A DNA stretch of 64,000 bases. It comes from Streptomyces lydicus (GTDB lineage Bacteria; Actinomycetota; Actinomycetes; Streptomycetales; Streptomycetaceae). The stretch spans positions 62,001-126,000 of the forward strand of contig NZ_RDTE01000003.1 of the NCBI RefSeq assembly GCF_004125265.1, read 5' to 3'. The notes below the pieces were generated by a model that was not told the origin of the DNA, searched no databases, and was given only the letters and a program-made list of their open reading frames with translations. Positions 53,769-62,249 of this stretch are shown here, piece after piece; positions within the stretch are counted from its first letter, which is position 1, and every line of letters begins with the position of its first letter. The position numbers and the translations under genes were made by a program.

Positions 53769-53797
53769 GTTGCCTCGCTCTGCTCAGATCCGATTGC

Positions 53798-53816
53798 TTA
53801 GGTTTGCCTACCCTAA
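53798..53816. promoter_or_regulatory. Iron box (DmdR/IdeR operator) of the importer operon
   Basis: TTAGGTTTGCCTACCCTAA is a 19-bp near-palindrome matching the DtxR-family consensus (TTAGGTTAGGCTAACCTAA) in most positions. It lies 30 bp upstream of the binding-protein start, a usual position for iron-dependent repression. Confidence 0.85.
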
Positions 53817-53929
53817 TGACAACCGTTTCCGCAAGACCGGGCGGCGATGGCCACCCTGATCGGCGAACGCCAACAAGCCCCCCATGGGGGCGAGTTCCCC
53901 GAAGTCAAGCAGAAGACTCAAAAACTTGG

Positions 53930-53948
53930 TTAGGTTTGCCTTACCTAA
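53930..53948. promoter_or_regulatory. Iron box (DmdR/IdeR operator) of the biosynthetic operon
   Basis: TTAGGTTTGCCTTACCTAA is an even closer match to the consensus than the box at 53798. It lies 150 bp upstream of the dioxygenase start, which implies a leader of roughly 100-140 nt. Two separate boxes 113 bp apart indicate that the divergent operons are each repressed by iron. Confidence 0.87.
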
Positions 53949-54098
53949 GAATCATGGGTACCTTCATCACCGTCCGCAGGGCGCCGGTTCGGAGCAGAGC
54001 CCCCATATCGCTCCTCCGGTGCGTTCAGCGTGCTGTGTCCTGGGGGCGCGGCACCGCCCCGGACCTCACCCCGACTTCAACGGAACGGATGACACGCC

Positions 54099-55094
54099 AT
54101 GAGCACGGGAGCCGCACCCGTCCGTCAGCTCGACGCCACCAGCGTGGGGGAACTGCGTCAGGCCGCCGAGAAGATCCTCGCGGAATTCGGCACCTCCGCC
54201 ACCTCACCCGAACTCCTGGCCCGTGTCGCCGAGGTCGCCGGCGATCTGAGCGGACCGACCCGCCATGAGCTGCGTCCCGTCGATACCGACGACGGTCTGT
54301 TCGTCCTGCGCGGGTGGGAGGTCGACGACAGCGGGATAGGCCCCACGCCCTCCAGTTGGGCGACCGCCGGTGACAGCGGCGCGGTCCACGACATCGTGAT
54401 GCTGCTGCTGGCCACCGTCATGGGCAATCCGATCGCCTGGGAGGGGCAGCAGGACGGCCGTTTCGTGCACAACATCGTCCCTGCCCCCGGCCACGAGACG
54501 GAGCAGACCGGTGCCTCCAGCAGCGTGCTGCTCAGCCCGCACACCGAGGACGCCTTCCACCCCGGCCGCGCCCACCTGCTGATGCTCGGCTGTATGCGCA
54601 ATCGCGACCACATCGCCACCACCGCGGCCAGCATCCGCAACGTCCGGCTCTCCGAGGCCGACACCGCCCTGCTGACCCGGCCGCGCCTGCCGATCCTCCC
54701 CGACGACGCCTACACCGAGGCCCAGGGCTTCGACGGCGGGAAGCCGGCCCCCGTCCCCACCCTCTTCCACGCCAAGGTCGGGCTGACCCTCCGCTTCGAC
54801 CCCGCGTACACCCCGCTCGACGACGCCTCACCCGCCCACCGAGCCGCCTACGAGCGGCTGGAGGCCGAACTCGCCCGCGTCTCGACCGCGGTGAGCCTGA
54901 ACCCCGGCGAGGTCCTGGTCGTCGACAACGACCTGGTCGTCCACGGCCGCGTCCCCTTCCGGGCCCGCTACGACGGCACCGACCGCTGGCTCAAGCGTGC
55001 CTCCGTCCGTGTCCCCGCGCGCCGCACACGCCCCCTGGCCGAAGCCGACGAGCACGGCTACGGTCAGGCCGCCATCGAAGCCCACGCCGCCTGA
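54099..55094 (+). CDS. Fe(II)/2-oxoglutarate dioxygenase of the clavaminate synthase/VioC-AsnO group
   Basis: 331 aa. The iron ligands are His148 and Glu150 in LLSPHTEDAFHP (an HxE motif, typical for VioC, AsnO and clavaminate synthase, where most relatives use HxD) and His282 in NDLVVHGRVPFRARY. Arg residues after it (GTDRWLKRASVRVPA) would hold 2-oxoglutarate. These enzymes hydroxylate the beta carbon of amino acids such as Arg or Asn. First gene of the iron-box operon. In siderophores, beta-hydroxy-amino acids serve as metal ligands, which fits the context. The ribosome binding site is weak. Confidence 0.87.
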   Translation: MSTGAAPVRQLDATSVGELRQAAEKILAEFGTSATSPELLARVAEVAGDLSGPTRHELRPVDTDDGLFVLRGWEVDDSGIGPTPSSWATAGDSGAVHDIVMLLLATVMGNPIAWEGQQDGRFVHNIVPAPGHETEQTGASSSVLLSPHTEDAFHPGRAHLLMLGCMRNRDHIATTAASIRNVRLSEADTALLTRPRLPILPDDAYTEAQGFDGGKPAPVPTLFHAKVGLTLRFDPAYTPLDDASPAHRAAYERLEAELARVSTAVSLNPGEVLVVDNDLVVHGRVPFRARYDGTDRWLKRASVRVPARRTRPLAEADEHGYGQAAIEAHAA

Positions 55095-55122
55095 CCACCT
55101 CCACACCCCACCGAGGACGGAC

Positions 55123-56148
55123 ATGACCGAGACCACCGTGGGCAACGAAGCCCACTCCATACCCGCCGACGACAAGACCCTGCGCATCCTGTCGACGACG
55201 GACCTCGCCGGCATCGACATCTCCCTGGCCGATGTCGTGGCGACCGTCGAAGGCGCCTACCGCACGCTGCACGCCGGCCGGTCGGACAACCCCCGCAAGC
55301 TCACCGTCAAGCCCGACGACGGGCATTCGGTCTCCTACGCGATGCTCGGCCGGGACGGCTCGCGCGATGTCGTCGCCATCAAGACCTCGTACAAGCACGG
55401 GCTCGACAAGGGCCGCGAGGAGCAGCACTACTACACCACGCTGACCCTCTACGACGACGTCACCGGCCTGCCCGTCGCGATGATGGACTGCGGCCGCATC
55501 GGATCGCTGCGCACCCCGGCCGTCTCCGCCCTCCTCGCCCGCGAGTGCGCCCGGCCCGGCGCCCGCAGCGCCCTGGTCATCGGCACCGGCACCCAAGGCC
55601 GGCTGGCCCTGCCCTTCTTGCTGACCACCCTGCCGGACCTGGACCGCCTGATGCTGTTCGGCACCCACTCCGAGGGCATCGCCGCCGTGCGCGAAGAGCT
55701 GCGCACCCACTTCCCCGAGCGGGAGGTGGAGCTCGTCACCGACCTGCGGGCAGCCGCGTCGGATGCCGACATCATCATCGCCACCGCGGGCGGCCACACC
55801 CCGGCCGCCGTCGAGGCCGGCTGGCTGAAGCCGGGCGCGCTGTCGATCCTCGTGGGGCACGGGCTGGCGCCCTCCACACTGCACCGCGCCGATCGCGTCG
55901 TGGCCACGAGCGAGGCGCAGATGAAGGTCACCGGTACGGACATGGCCGACGAGGAAGGCCACTTCCCCGCCGTCGACACCGAGTTCCCGCCCGTGATCGC
56001 GGGCATCACGGCCGGCCGCCGCTCGGCGAAGGAACGCATCTTCGCCTACAACAGCGGACTCGTCGTCACCGACATCGCGCTGGGCCACCGCTTCGCCCAA
56101 CTCGCCCTCGACCAGGGCCTGGGAGTGCAGGTGCCGCTGTGGCAGTGA
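55123..56148 (+). CDS. Ornithine cyclodeaminase-family dehydrogenase, SbnB-like
   Basis: 341 aa. The N-terminal half has LADVVATVEGAYRTLHAGRS and NPRKLTVKPDDG. GTGTQG (154-159) in SALVIGTGTQGRLALPFLL is the NAD(P) site; MMDCGRIGSLRTPAVSALLA is the family signature. SbnB oxidises N-(1-amino-1-carboxy-2-ethyl)glutamate and releases 2,3-diaminopropionate in staphyloferrin B synthesis. The linked SbnA-like and SbnH-like genes support that comparison over ornithine or alanine cycling. It overlaps the next gene by 4 to 10 nt depending on start. Confidence 0.85.
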   Translation: MTETTVGNEAHSIPADDKTLRILSTTDLAGIDISLADVVATVEGAYRTLHAGRSDNPRKLTVKPDDGHSVSYAMLGRDGSRDVVAIKTSYKHGLDKGREEQHYYTTLTLYDDVTGLPVAMMDCGRIGSLRTPAVSALLARECARPGARSALVIGTGTQGRLALPFLLTTLPDLDRLMLFGTHSEGIAAVREELRTHFPEREVELVTDLRAAASDADIIIATAGGHTPAAVEAGWLKPGALSILVGHGLAPSTLHRADRVVATSEAQMKVTGTDMADEEGHFPAVDTEFPPVIAGITAGRRSAKERIFAYNSGLVVTDIALGHRFAQLALDQGLGVQVPLWQ

Positions 56149-57521
56149 CCGACCTCGCGACCACCAACCCGCCGACGCTTCCCGCCCACCCCGACGCGGA
56201 CACCGACCGGATCCTGGACAGCGGCGTGCTGCACGAGCTGTCCTACGCGTTCGGCGGCCCGTTCCACTTCCTGCTGCCGCACCGCTTCGACGCCAACCTC
56301 ACCGCATTCCGCACCACACTCGACGACGCCGGCGTGGAGGGGCGGGTGTACTACGCGAAGAAGGCCAACAAGGCCGCCGTGTGGATGGAACGCTGCGCCG
56401 CCCACCAGGCAGGCGTGGACGTGGCGAGCGCGGGGGAACTGCGCGAGGCCCTCGGGCACGGGGTGCGGGGCGAGAACGTCGTCGTCACCGGACCGGCCAA
56501 GAGCGCCGAACTGCTGCGCCTCGCCGTCCTGCAGGGCTGCCTGATCGCCGTCGACGCGCTGGACGAGCTGGATCTGCTGATCACGCTGGCGCTGACCGGC
56601 GCGGTGCGCCCTGCCCGGCTGCTGCTGCGTCGGCTGCCGCCCTCCCAGCCGCACAGCCGCTTCGGCATGAACGACGCCGAGCTGACGACCGCACTGGACC
56701 GGTGCGTGCGCGCCGGGGACGCGGTCCGGATGGAGGGCTTCAGCTTCCACCTGTCCGGCTACGCCACCCGGCCCCGCGCCGAACTCGCCGGAGAACTCGT
56801 CGACCTGTGCCTCAAGGCCCGGGTGCTGGGGCTGCAGGCCGACCGGATCAGCATCGGCGGCGGCTTCGCCGTCGACTACAGCGCGGCCGACCACTGGCGC
56901 ACCTTCCTCGCCGGCCAGCGCCCCGAGCACTACCACGCCCGCAAGGCGTTCGGCAGCGGCGACTTCTATCCCTACCACTCGCCCGTCGCCGGAGCCGACG
57001 CACTGCGCGTCATCCTGGACACCGTCCCTCAGGGCGGACAGGACACCCTCGCGGCCCGGCTGCAGGACACCGGCACGCTGCTGATGATGGAGCCCGGCCG
57101 CGCCCTTTTGGCCGGTGCCGGATCGAGCGTCTTCCGCATCCAGGGCGTCAAGGAACGCGACGGATACCGCATCGTCACCGTCGACGGCACCAGCCTGAGC
57201 CTGTCCGAGCAGTGGTTCAACAGTGAATACCTCCCCGACCCTCAGCTGGTGACGCCCGACGGGCGGGTCACCGGCGGCGAGGCCCACCCCGTATGCGTGG
57301 GGGGAGCCTCGTGTCTGGAGTCGGACATGCTCACCTGGCGCAAGGTCCCCTTCCCCGCACTCCCCCGCGTCGGCGACCTCCTGGTCTACCCGAACACGGC
57401 GGGCTACCAGATGGACTCCAACGAGTCCCCCTTCCACGATCTGCCGCTGCCGCCCAAGGTCGTCATGGACCGACCGGGCGACCGCCCGCGCTGGCGCCTC
57501 GACCGCCGCCCCGCCTGCTGA
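56139..57521 (+). CDS. PLP-dependent decarboxylase-fold enzyme (Y4yA/SbnH-like, fold type III)
   Basis: 460 aa from the GTG at 56139; a GTG at 56145 (4-nt overlap) is equally possible. VYYAKKANKAAVW holds the Schiff-base Lys75. ISIGGGFAVDY and LLMMEPGRALL bind the phosphate and VGGASCLESDMLTW (Cys392) is the second active-site segment of diaminopimelate/ornithine-type decarboxylases. In staphyloferrin B, SbnH decarboxylates a citryl-diaminopropionate; similar Y4yA proteins occur in rhizobial siderophore-like operons as I recall. The substrate here is likely a diaminopropionate-derived amino acid. The absence of a citrate-condensing NIS synthetase makes the exact step unknown. Confidence 0.82.
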   Translation: MAVTDLATTNPPTLPAHPDADTDRILDSGVLHELSYAFGGPFHFLLPHRFDANLTAFRTTLDDAGVEGRVYYAKKANKAAVWMERCAAHQAGVDVASAGELREALGHGVRGENVVVTGPAKSAELLRLAVLQGCLIAVDALDELDLLITLALTGAVRPARLLLRRLPPSQPHSRFGMNDAELTTALDRCVRAGDAVRMEGFSFHLSGYATRPRAELAGELVDLCLKARVLGLQADRISIGGGFAVDYSAADHWRTFLAGQRPEHYHARKAFGSGDFYPYHSPVAGADALRVILDTVPQGGQDTLAARLQDTGTLLMMEPGRALLAGAGSSVFRIQGVKERDGYRIVTVDGTSLSLSEQWFNSEYLPDPQLVTPDGRVTGGEAHPVCVGGASCLESDMLTWRKVPFPALPRVGDLLVYPNTAGYQMDSNESPFHDLPLPPKVVMDRPGDRPRWRLDRRPAC

Positions 57522-57547
57522 CCTCCGACCCGTCCAGGAGTCTTCCC

Positions 57548-58573
57548 ATGAACGAGGCCCTCGCGCGCCCCGCCGTGGTCTCCCGCATATCCGACCTCAT
57601 CGGCTACACCCCCCTACTGGAGCTGTGCCGCACCGAGACCGGCAGCCGCCTCCTGCTCAAGCTGGAGATGTACAACCCCACCGGCACCGCGAAGATCCGG
57701 ATGGCCCGGGCCATGGTCGACGCCGCCGAGGAGGCCGGAGAGCTGCGGCCCGGTGGCCGGATCGTCGAGTCCACGTCGGGCAACACCGGCCTGGGCCTGG
57801 CGGTCATCGCCGCCGAGCGCGGCTACGCCTTCACCGCCGTCGTCGACCACCACGCCGCCGCCGACAAACTGCGCGGCATGAAGGCGCTCGGTACCGAACT
57901 CGTCTACGTCGTCGACGACGGCACCGAGGAACTCGCCACCGCCGCCCGCGAAGAGCTGGCCGAGGACATGGCACGCGGCCAGGACAACACCATCTTCACC
58001 GAGCAGCACAACAACCCCGCGAACGGCGTCGGTTACTTCCCCGTGGCCCACGAACTCCACCAGGCCCTCGACGGTCAGATCGACGTCCTGATCGGTGCTG
58101 TCGGCACCGGCGGGGCGCTGTGCGGCACCACCCGCGAACTGCGCACACTCCTCTCGGACTTCACCACCATCGGCGTCGAGCCCAAGGGCTCCATCGCCTT
58201 CGGCGGCCCCGCCCACGACTACTACCAGTCGGGCACCGGCACCCCCGAAGGTGCCGAGATCGGCGCCCTGGTCGACTTCGACCTGATCGACGAAGGGGTC
58301 AAGGTCGGTGACGTCGAGGCCTTCGCCGCCGCCCGGGCGGTCGCCCGCACCGGTCTGCTGATCGGCGGCTCCGCCGGCGGCGTCGTCTACGAGGCCCTGA
58401 ACCGGCTTCCGGCCCTGCCGCCGGGGAGCACTATGGTCGCCCTGATCAACGACGGCGGAGAGAAGTACCTGGACACCGTCTTCAACGACGAATGGATGCA
58501 CGCCCGCGACCTCATCGACCACTCCGTAGAGCGCGAGATCGACGAGAAGATCACCAAACTCCGCAGGATTTGA
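57548..58573 (+). CDS. Cysteine synthase-fold PLP enzyme, SbnA-like
   Basis: 341 aa with GGAG at 57537-57540 before the ATG. The fold type II features are YNPTGTAKIRMARAM (PLP Lys49), STSGNTGLGLAVIAAERGY (substrate loop), GAVGTGGALCGTTRELR (phosphate loop) and the C-terminal VALINDGGEKYLDT. SbnA joins O-phosphoserine and glutamate to give the compound that SbnB then cleaves. The presence of both in one operon argues for a 2,3-diaminopropionate or related aminocarboxylate route over ordinary cysteine synthesis. The stop overlaps the MATE start by 1 nt. Confidence 0.85.
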   Translation: MNEALARPAVVSRISDLIGYTPLLELCRTETGSRLLLKLEMYNPTGTAKIRMARAMVDAAEEAGELRPGGRIVESTSGNTGLGLAVIAAERGYAFTAVVDHHAAADKLRGMKALGTELVYVVDDGTEELATAAREELAEDMARGQDNTIFTEQHNNPANGVGYFPVAHELHQALDGQIDVLIGAVGTGGALCGTTRELRTLLSDFTTIGVEPKGSIAFGGPAHDYYQSGTGTPEGAEIGALVDFDLIDEGVKVGDVEAFAAARAVARTGLLIGGSAGGVVYEALNRLPALPPGSTMVALINDGGEKYLDTVFNDEWMHARDLIDHSVEREIDEKITKLRRI

Positions 58574-59979
58574 TGCCCACCATGCTCACCACTCTCCTCC
58601 GCGACAGCCGCGCCCTGGCCACACTCGCCGTCCCCCTCGTCCTGACCCAGCTGGCCCAGGTGGCGCTGACGACCACCGACACCGTGATGATGGGCATGCT
58701 CGGCGCCGCCGACCTCGCGGCGGGAGGGCTGGCCATCGTCCTCTTCAACCAGCTGCGCACCATGGGCGTCGGGCTGATCACCTCCGTCGGCAACCAGATC
58801 GCCGCCGCCTCCGCCCGCGCGGAGACCGCCGAAGGCACCGACGCCGGCAGCAGCGAAGAAGTCCGCTCCATCGTCCGGGCCGGCCTGGCCCTCGCCACAC
58901 TCGCCGGAGTGGTCGGCGCCGTGCTGATGCTGCTGATCGGACAGGCCCTGCCCTTCCTCGGCCAGGACGCCGGCGTGGCCGCGAGCGCCCAGCACATGCT
59001 GCTGGCCCTGGCGCCCGGACTGCTGCCCTGCCTGTGGTTCCAGGCCATCCGCCAGTTCACCGTCGGCATGCGCCGCCCGCAGGCGCTGCTGCAGATCACC
59101 ATCGCCTCCGTCGCGGTCAACGCCGGCATCAACTGGGTGTTCATCCACGGCACCTGGGGGCTGCCGAAGCTGGGCCTGCCCGGCGTCGGCGTCGCCACTT
59201 CCCTGGTCTACCTGCTGACCTTCCTGGCGCTGTACGCGTTCACCCGCCGCGACGCCGTCCTCGCGCCGCTGCTCAGCCTCAACATCGCCCAGGCCGACCG
59301 GGCCACCGTCCGCCGCCTGGTGGGGCTGGGCGTCCCCATCGCGGCGACCTACGGCTCGGAGGCCGGCTTCTTCTCCGTCACCGCCCTGATGGCCGGCTCC
59401 TTCGGCAGCGCCGCCCTGGCCGCGCACACCGCCGTCAACCAACTCGTCTACATCGTCTTCCAGGTCGCCGTCGGCCTCTCCCACGCGGCCTCGATCAACG
59501 TCAGCCGAGAAATCGCGCTGGACCGTCCCCAGGCGGCCCTGCGCATCAAGAACACCGCCCTGGCCTGCGCCGGAGCCGTCATGGCCGTGGTGGCCGTGCT
59601 CTACATCGCCGTCCCGCGACTGGTGCTGGCGCCCTTCTTCGAAGGTGGCGCCGGCGACAGCGAGGCCGTCGCCATCGCCACCCACCTGCTGCTCGTGACC
59701 ATGGTTCTGCAGTTCTTCGACTGCGCACAGAACATCGGCGTGGGTCTGCTGCGCGGACTGGACGACACCAAGAGCGGCTTCCGCATCACCCTGATCGGCT
59801 ACTGGCTCATCGGGCTGCCGGCCGCCGCGCTCCTCGCCTACCCGGCCCACCTCGACACCCTCGGCATCTGGCTCGGCCTGCTCAGCGGTCTCGCGGCCAC
59901 CGCCATCCTCCTGCTGCGGCGCTACAGCGCTGCCCTGCACGCCCGGTTCGCGGCCACGGAGCCCGTACCCGCCGCCTGA
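58573..59979 (+). CDS. MATE-family efflux transporter
   Basis: 468 aa with about 12 membrane segments in two halves. VPLVLTQLAQVALTTTDTVM and VGLGVPIAATYGSEAGFF are the two conserved half-starts; AAHTAVNQLVYIVFQVAVGL and FFDCAQNIGVGLLRGLDDTK are also typical. Its ATG overlaps the SbnA-like stop by 1 nt (TGATG). As the last gene of the iron-box operon it is the obvious candidate to export the metal chelator. A drug-efflux role is the alternative, but the tight coupling to biosynthetic genes favours export of the pathway product. Confidence 0.9.
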   Translation: MPTMLTTLLRDSRALATLAVPLVLTQLAQVALTTTDTVMMGMLGAADLAAGGLAIVLFNQLRTMGVGLITSVGNQIAAASARAETAEGTDAGSSEEVRSIVRAGLALATLAGVVGAVLMLLIGQALPFLGQDAGVAASAQHMLLALAPGLLPCLWFQAIRQFTVGMRRPQALLQITIASVAVNAGINWVFIHGTWGLPKLGLPGVGVATSLVYLLTFLALYAFTRRDAVLAPLLSLNIAQADRATVRRLVGLGVPIAATYGSEAGFFSVTALMAGSFGSAALAAHTAVNQLVYIVFQVAVGLSHAASINVSREIALDRPQAALRIKNTALACAGAVMAVVAVLYIAVPRLVLAPFFEGGAGDSEAVAIATHLLLVTMVLQFFDCAQNIGVGLLRGLDDTKSGFRITLIGYWLIGLPAAALLAYPAHLDTLGIWLGLLSGLAATAILLLRRYSAALHARFAATEPVPAA

Positions 59980-59997
59980 ACCTCGCATCCCCGGGGC

Positions 59998-60029
59998 CGG
60001 GCACCGACGGCAGCACGCCGCGGTGCCCG
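59998..60029 (+). terminator. Hairpin terminator after the MATE gene
   Basis: CGGGCACCG at 59998-60006 pairs with CGGTGCCCG at 60021-60029 across a 14-nt loop, beginning 18 bp after the MATE stop. It probably ends the biosynthetic transcript and isolates the two-component system downstream. Confidence 0.65.
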
Positions 60030-60201
60030 ACCTCCTTTCGCCGCCTTGTGCAGCCGAATCCGCACCACACGACAAAGTGCACCGAATCCGCTGCTGCCCC
60101 GTGTCACTTGGCCCCGCCCCGCCCTCACCCGACTGGCCCAGCACATGTGTGTACGCCCCCGCCGAGTCGTACCGTGCCGCGCCCACGGCTAGCGTGAGGG
60201 C

Positions 60202-60885
60202 GTGGCACGGATCGTGGTCGTCGAGGACGACGAGGCCATCGGCGGCAGGCTCGCGGCGATGTTGCGCGCGCGAGGGCATGCGTGCGACTGGTGCTCCGAC
60301 GGGGCGGCGGCGCTGGAGCGTGCCGGGCGGGAGCCCGCCGAGCTGGTGCTGCTGGACCTGGGGCTGCCGGACGTGGACGGCTTCGAGCTCTGCCGGAGGC
60401 TGCGTGAACTGCTGCCGCAGGCCGTGCTCGTCGTCCTGACGGCGCGCAGCGGTGAGATGGATGTGATCGAGGCGCTGGAGTCGGGCGCCGACGACTACCT
60501 GACCAAGCCGTTCCGGCTGGCCGAGCTGCAGGCGCGGATCGCTGCCCACCTGCGGCGGGCGGCTCCGGGCCGGCAGGGCGGGCCCGGCCGGACCGAGCAC
60601 GGCACCCTGCTCATCGATCGCACCGCCCGACGGTGCCTGACCCCGGAGGGCGAGGTGGAGCTGAGGCCCAAGGAGTTCGACCTGCTGGCGCGGCTGGCCG
60701 CCTCGGTCGGCAGCGCGGTGAGCCGGGAGGACCTGATGGGCGATGTGTGGGACACAAACTGGTTCGGTTCCACCAAGACGCTCGACGTGCACATCGCGGC
60801 GCTGCGCCACAAGCTCGGTGACCGGGTGCGGATCACGACCCTGCGGCACTTCGGCTACCGGCTCGAACCTCCCGGGGAGAGCTGA
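60202..60885 (+). CDS. OmpR-family response regulator
   Basis: 227 aa. The receiver domain has acidic residues EDD (8-10), phospho-acceptor Asp52 in LLDLGLPDVDG, and the TKPF Lys (YLTKPFRLAEL). A winged-helix DNA-binding domain follows (ELRPKEFDLLARLAASVGSA, VREDLMGDVW-like segment, KTLDVHIAALRHKLGD). It starts with GTG at 60202. The sensor kinase begins 2 nt after its stop. No direct link to the iron-box operons is seen, and the terminator between suggests independence. Confidence 0.93.
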   Translation: MARIVVVEDDEAIGGRLAAMLRARGHACDWCSDGAAALERAGREPAELVLLDLGLPDVDGFELCRRLRELLPQAVLVVLTARSGEMDVIEALESGADDYLTKPFRLAELQARIAAHLRRAAPGRQGGPGRTEHGTLLIDRTARRCLTPEGEVELRPKEFDLLARLAASVGSAVSREDLMGDVWDTNWFGSTKTLDVHIAALRHKLGDRVRITTLRHFGYRLEPPGES

Positions 60886-60887
60886 CC

Positions 60888-62225
60888 GTGCGCCGCCGGA
60901 TCCTGCGGGCGGTCATCGCCGCGGTGGTGTGCGCGGTGGTGCTGTTCTGCGTCCCGCTGGCGGTGGCGACGCTGCGGCTGTACCGGCAGGACGAGGTGCG
61001 TGCACTGCAACAGCTCGCCGATCGGGTGGCGGTGACCGTTCCGGCGGAGGTGCGCCACCCGCGCGATCCCATGGAACTGCCACGCGTCGGGCCGGGCAGG
61101 CAGGTAGGCGTGTACGACGACCGGGCGCGGCGGGTGGTCGGGGCGGGACCGGCGGCCGGGGACCGGCCGGTCCGCGACGCCCTGGCGGGACGGGCCTCGT
61201 CGTCCCGGGTCGGCGGACAGTTGGTGGCGACGGTGCCGGTGGGCTCCGGCGAGCGGGTCCGCGCGGCGGTGCGGGCCAGCGCATCGGCCGAGGGGCCCTG
61301 GCGCAGGGCACGTGTGACGTGGGCCGCTATGGGTGCGTTGGCCGTCGTCGCGGTCGGTGTGGCGGCTGCGGTGGGCATCCGTTCCAGTCGGCGGCTGGCG
61401 TATCCGATGGAGGCGCTGGCCGCCACCGCCGGCCGGCTGGAGGGCGGTGAGCTGTCGGCCCGGGCGGGGGTGTCCGGGCTGCCGGAGGCCGATGCCGTCG
61501 CGACCGCGCTGAACCGGGCCGCCGCGCGGATCGAGGAGTTGCTGCGCCGGGAGCGGGCATTCAGCGCGGACGCCTCGCACCAGCTGCGCACCGCACTGAC
61601 CCGGGTACGGCTGGAGCTGGAGAGCGGGCTGGCCGAGGGCGGTGCGGCGAAGCGGGAGCCGTCCGCCGAGCCGGATCCGCGCGGCGCGCTGCGGACCGCC
61701 CTGGCCTCGCTGACCGCCATGGAGACGACGATCGAGGACCTGCTCTCGCTCGCCCGCGACGTGCCGGAGCGGGCGCCGCTGGACATCGAGGCGCTGCTCG
61801 CCGATGCCGAGCGGCGCTGGCACGGCGAACTGGCGGCCGCGGGCCGCCCCCTACGGATCACGGTGGAGTCGCCGCTGCCGGATGCCGTCGGCTCGGCACG
61901 TGCCGGCCGCCAGGTGCTGGACGTCCTGCTGGCCAACGCCCTCGTCCACGGGGCGGGCGCGGTGACCGTCACCGTCCGGGACGCGGCGGGGGTGCCGGCT
62001 GTGGACGTGGCGGACGAGGGGCCGGGCCTTCCCGAGGGCGTGGACGTCTTCGCCCGGCGACACGGCTACGACAGCGACGCCGCCGGCGGCGGGCACGGCA
62101 TCGGTCTGGCGCTCGCCCGCTCCCTGGTGGAGGCCGAGGGCGGGCGCCTCCGGGTCTCCAGGAGGGCACCGCACCCCTGCTTCACCTGGCTGGTCGCCGC
62201 CGGTACGCGGACGCCCCAGCCCTGA
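60888..62225 (+). CDS. Sensor histidine kinase
   Basis: 445 aa from the GTG at 60888. Membrane segments at about residues 4-28 and 142-165 enclose an extracytoplasmic loop of about 115 residues. A HAMP-like linker (SRRLAYPMEALAATAGRLEG) follows, then the phospho-acceptor FSADASHQLRTALTRVRLEL, and the catalytic domain with LLANALVHGAGAVTV (N box), DEGPGLPEGVD (G1) and GGGHGIGLALARSLVEAEGG (G2). It pairs with the regulator upstream. The signal is unknown; an FtsX-type ABC permease gene, convergent and downstream, may be part of the same stress-response system. Confidence 0.92.
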   Translation: MRRRILRAVIAAVVCAVVLFCVPLAVATLRLYRQDEVRALQQLADRVAVTVPAEVRHPRDPMELPRVGPGRQVGVYDDRARRVVGAGPAAGDRPVRDALAGRASSSRVGGQLVATVPVGSGERVRAAVRASASAEGPWRRARVTWAAMGALAVVAVGVAAAVGIRSSRRLAYPMEALAATAGRLEGGELSARAGVSGLPEADAVATALNRAAARIEELLRRERAFSADASHQLRTALTRVRLELESGLAEGGAAKREPSAEPDPRGALRTALASLTAMETTIEDLLSLARDVPERAPLDIEALLADAERRWHGELAAAGRPLRITVESPLPDAVGSARAGRQVLDVLLANALVHGAGAVTVTVRDAAGVPAVDVADEGPGLPEGVDVFARRHGYDSDAAGGGHGIGLALARSLVEAEGGRLRVSRRAPHPCFTWLVAAGTRTPQP

Positions 62226-62249
62226 CGACCGGTAAGACCCGGGCAGCGG

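Noticed and set aside
53954..54268. An open frame starting in the leader of the biosynthetic operon
   Set aside because: It lies in the 5' leader and runs into the dioxygenase gene out of frame, without a ribosome site or family features.
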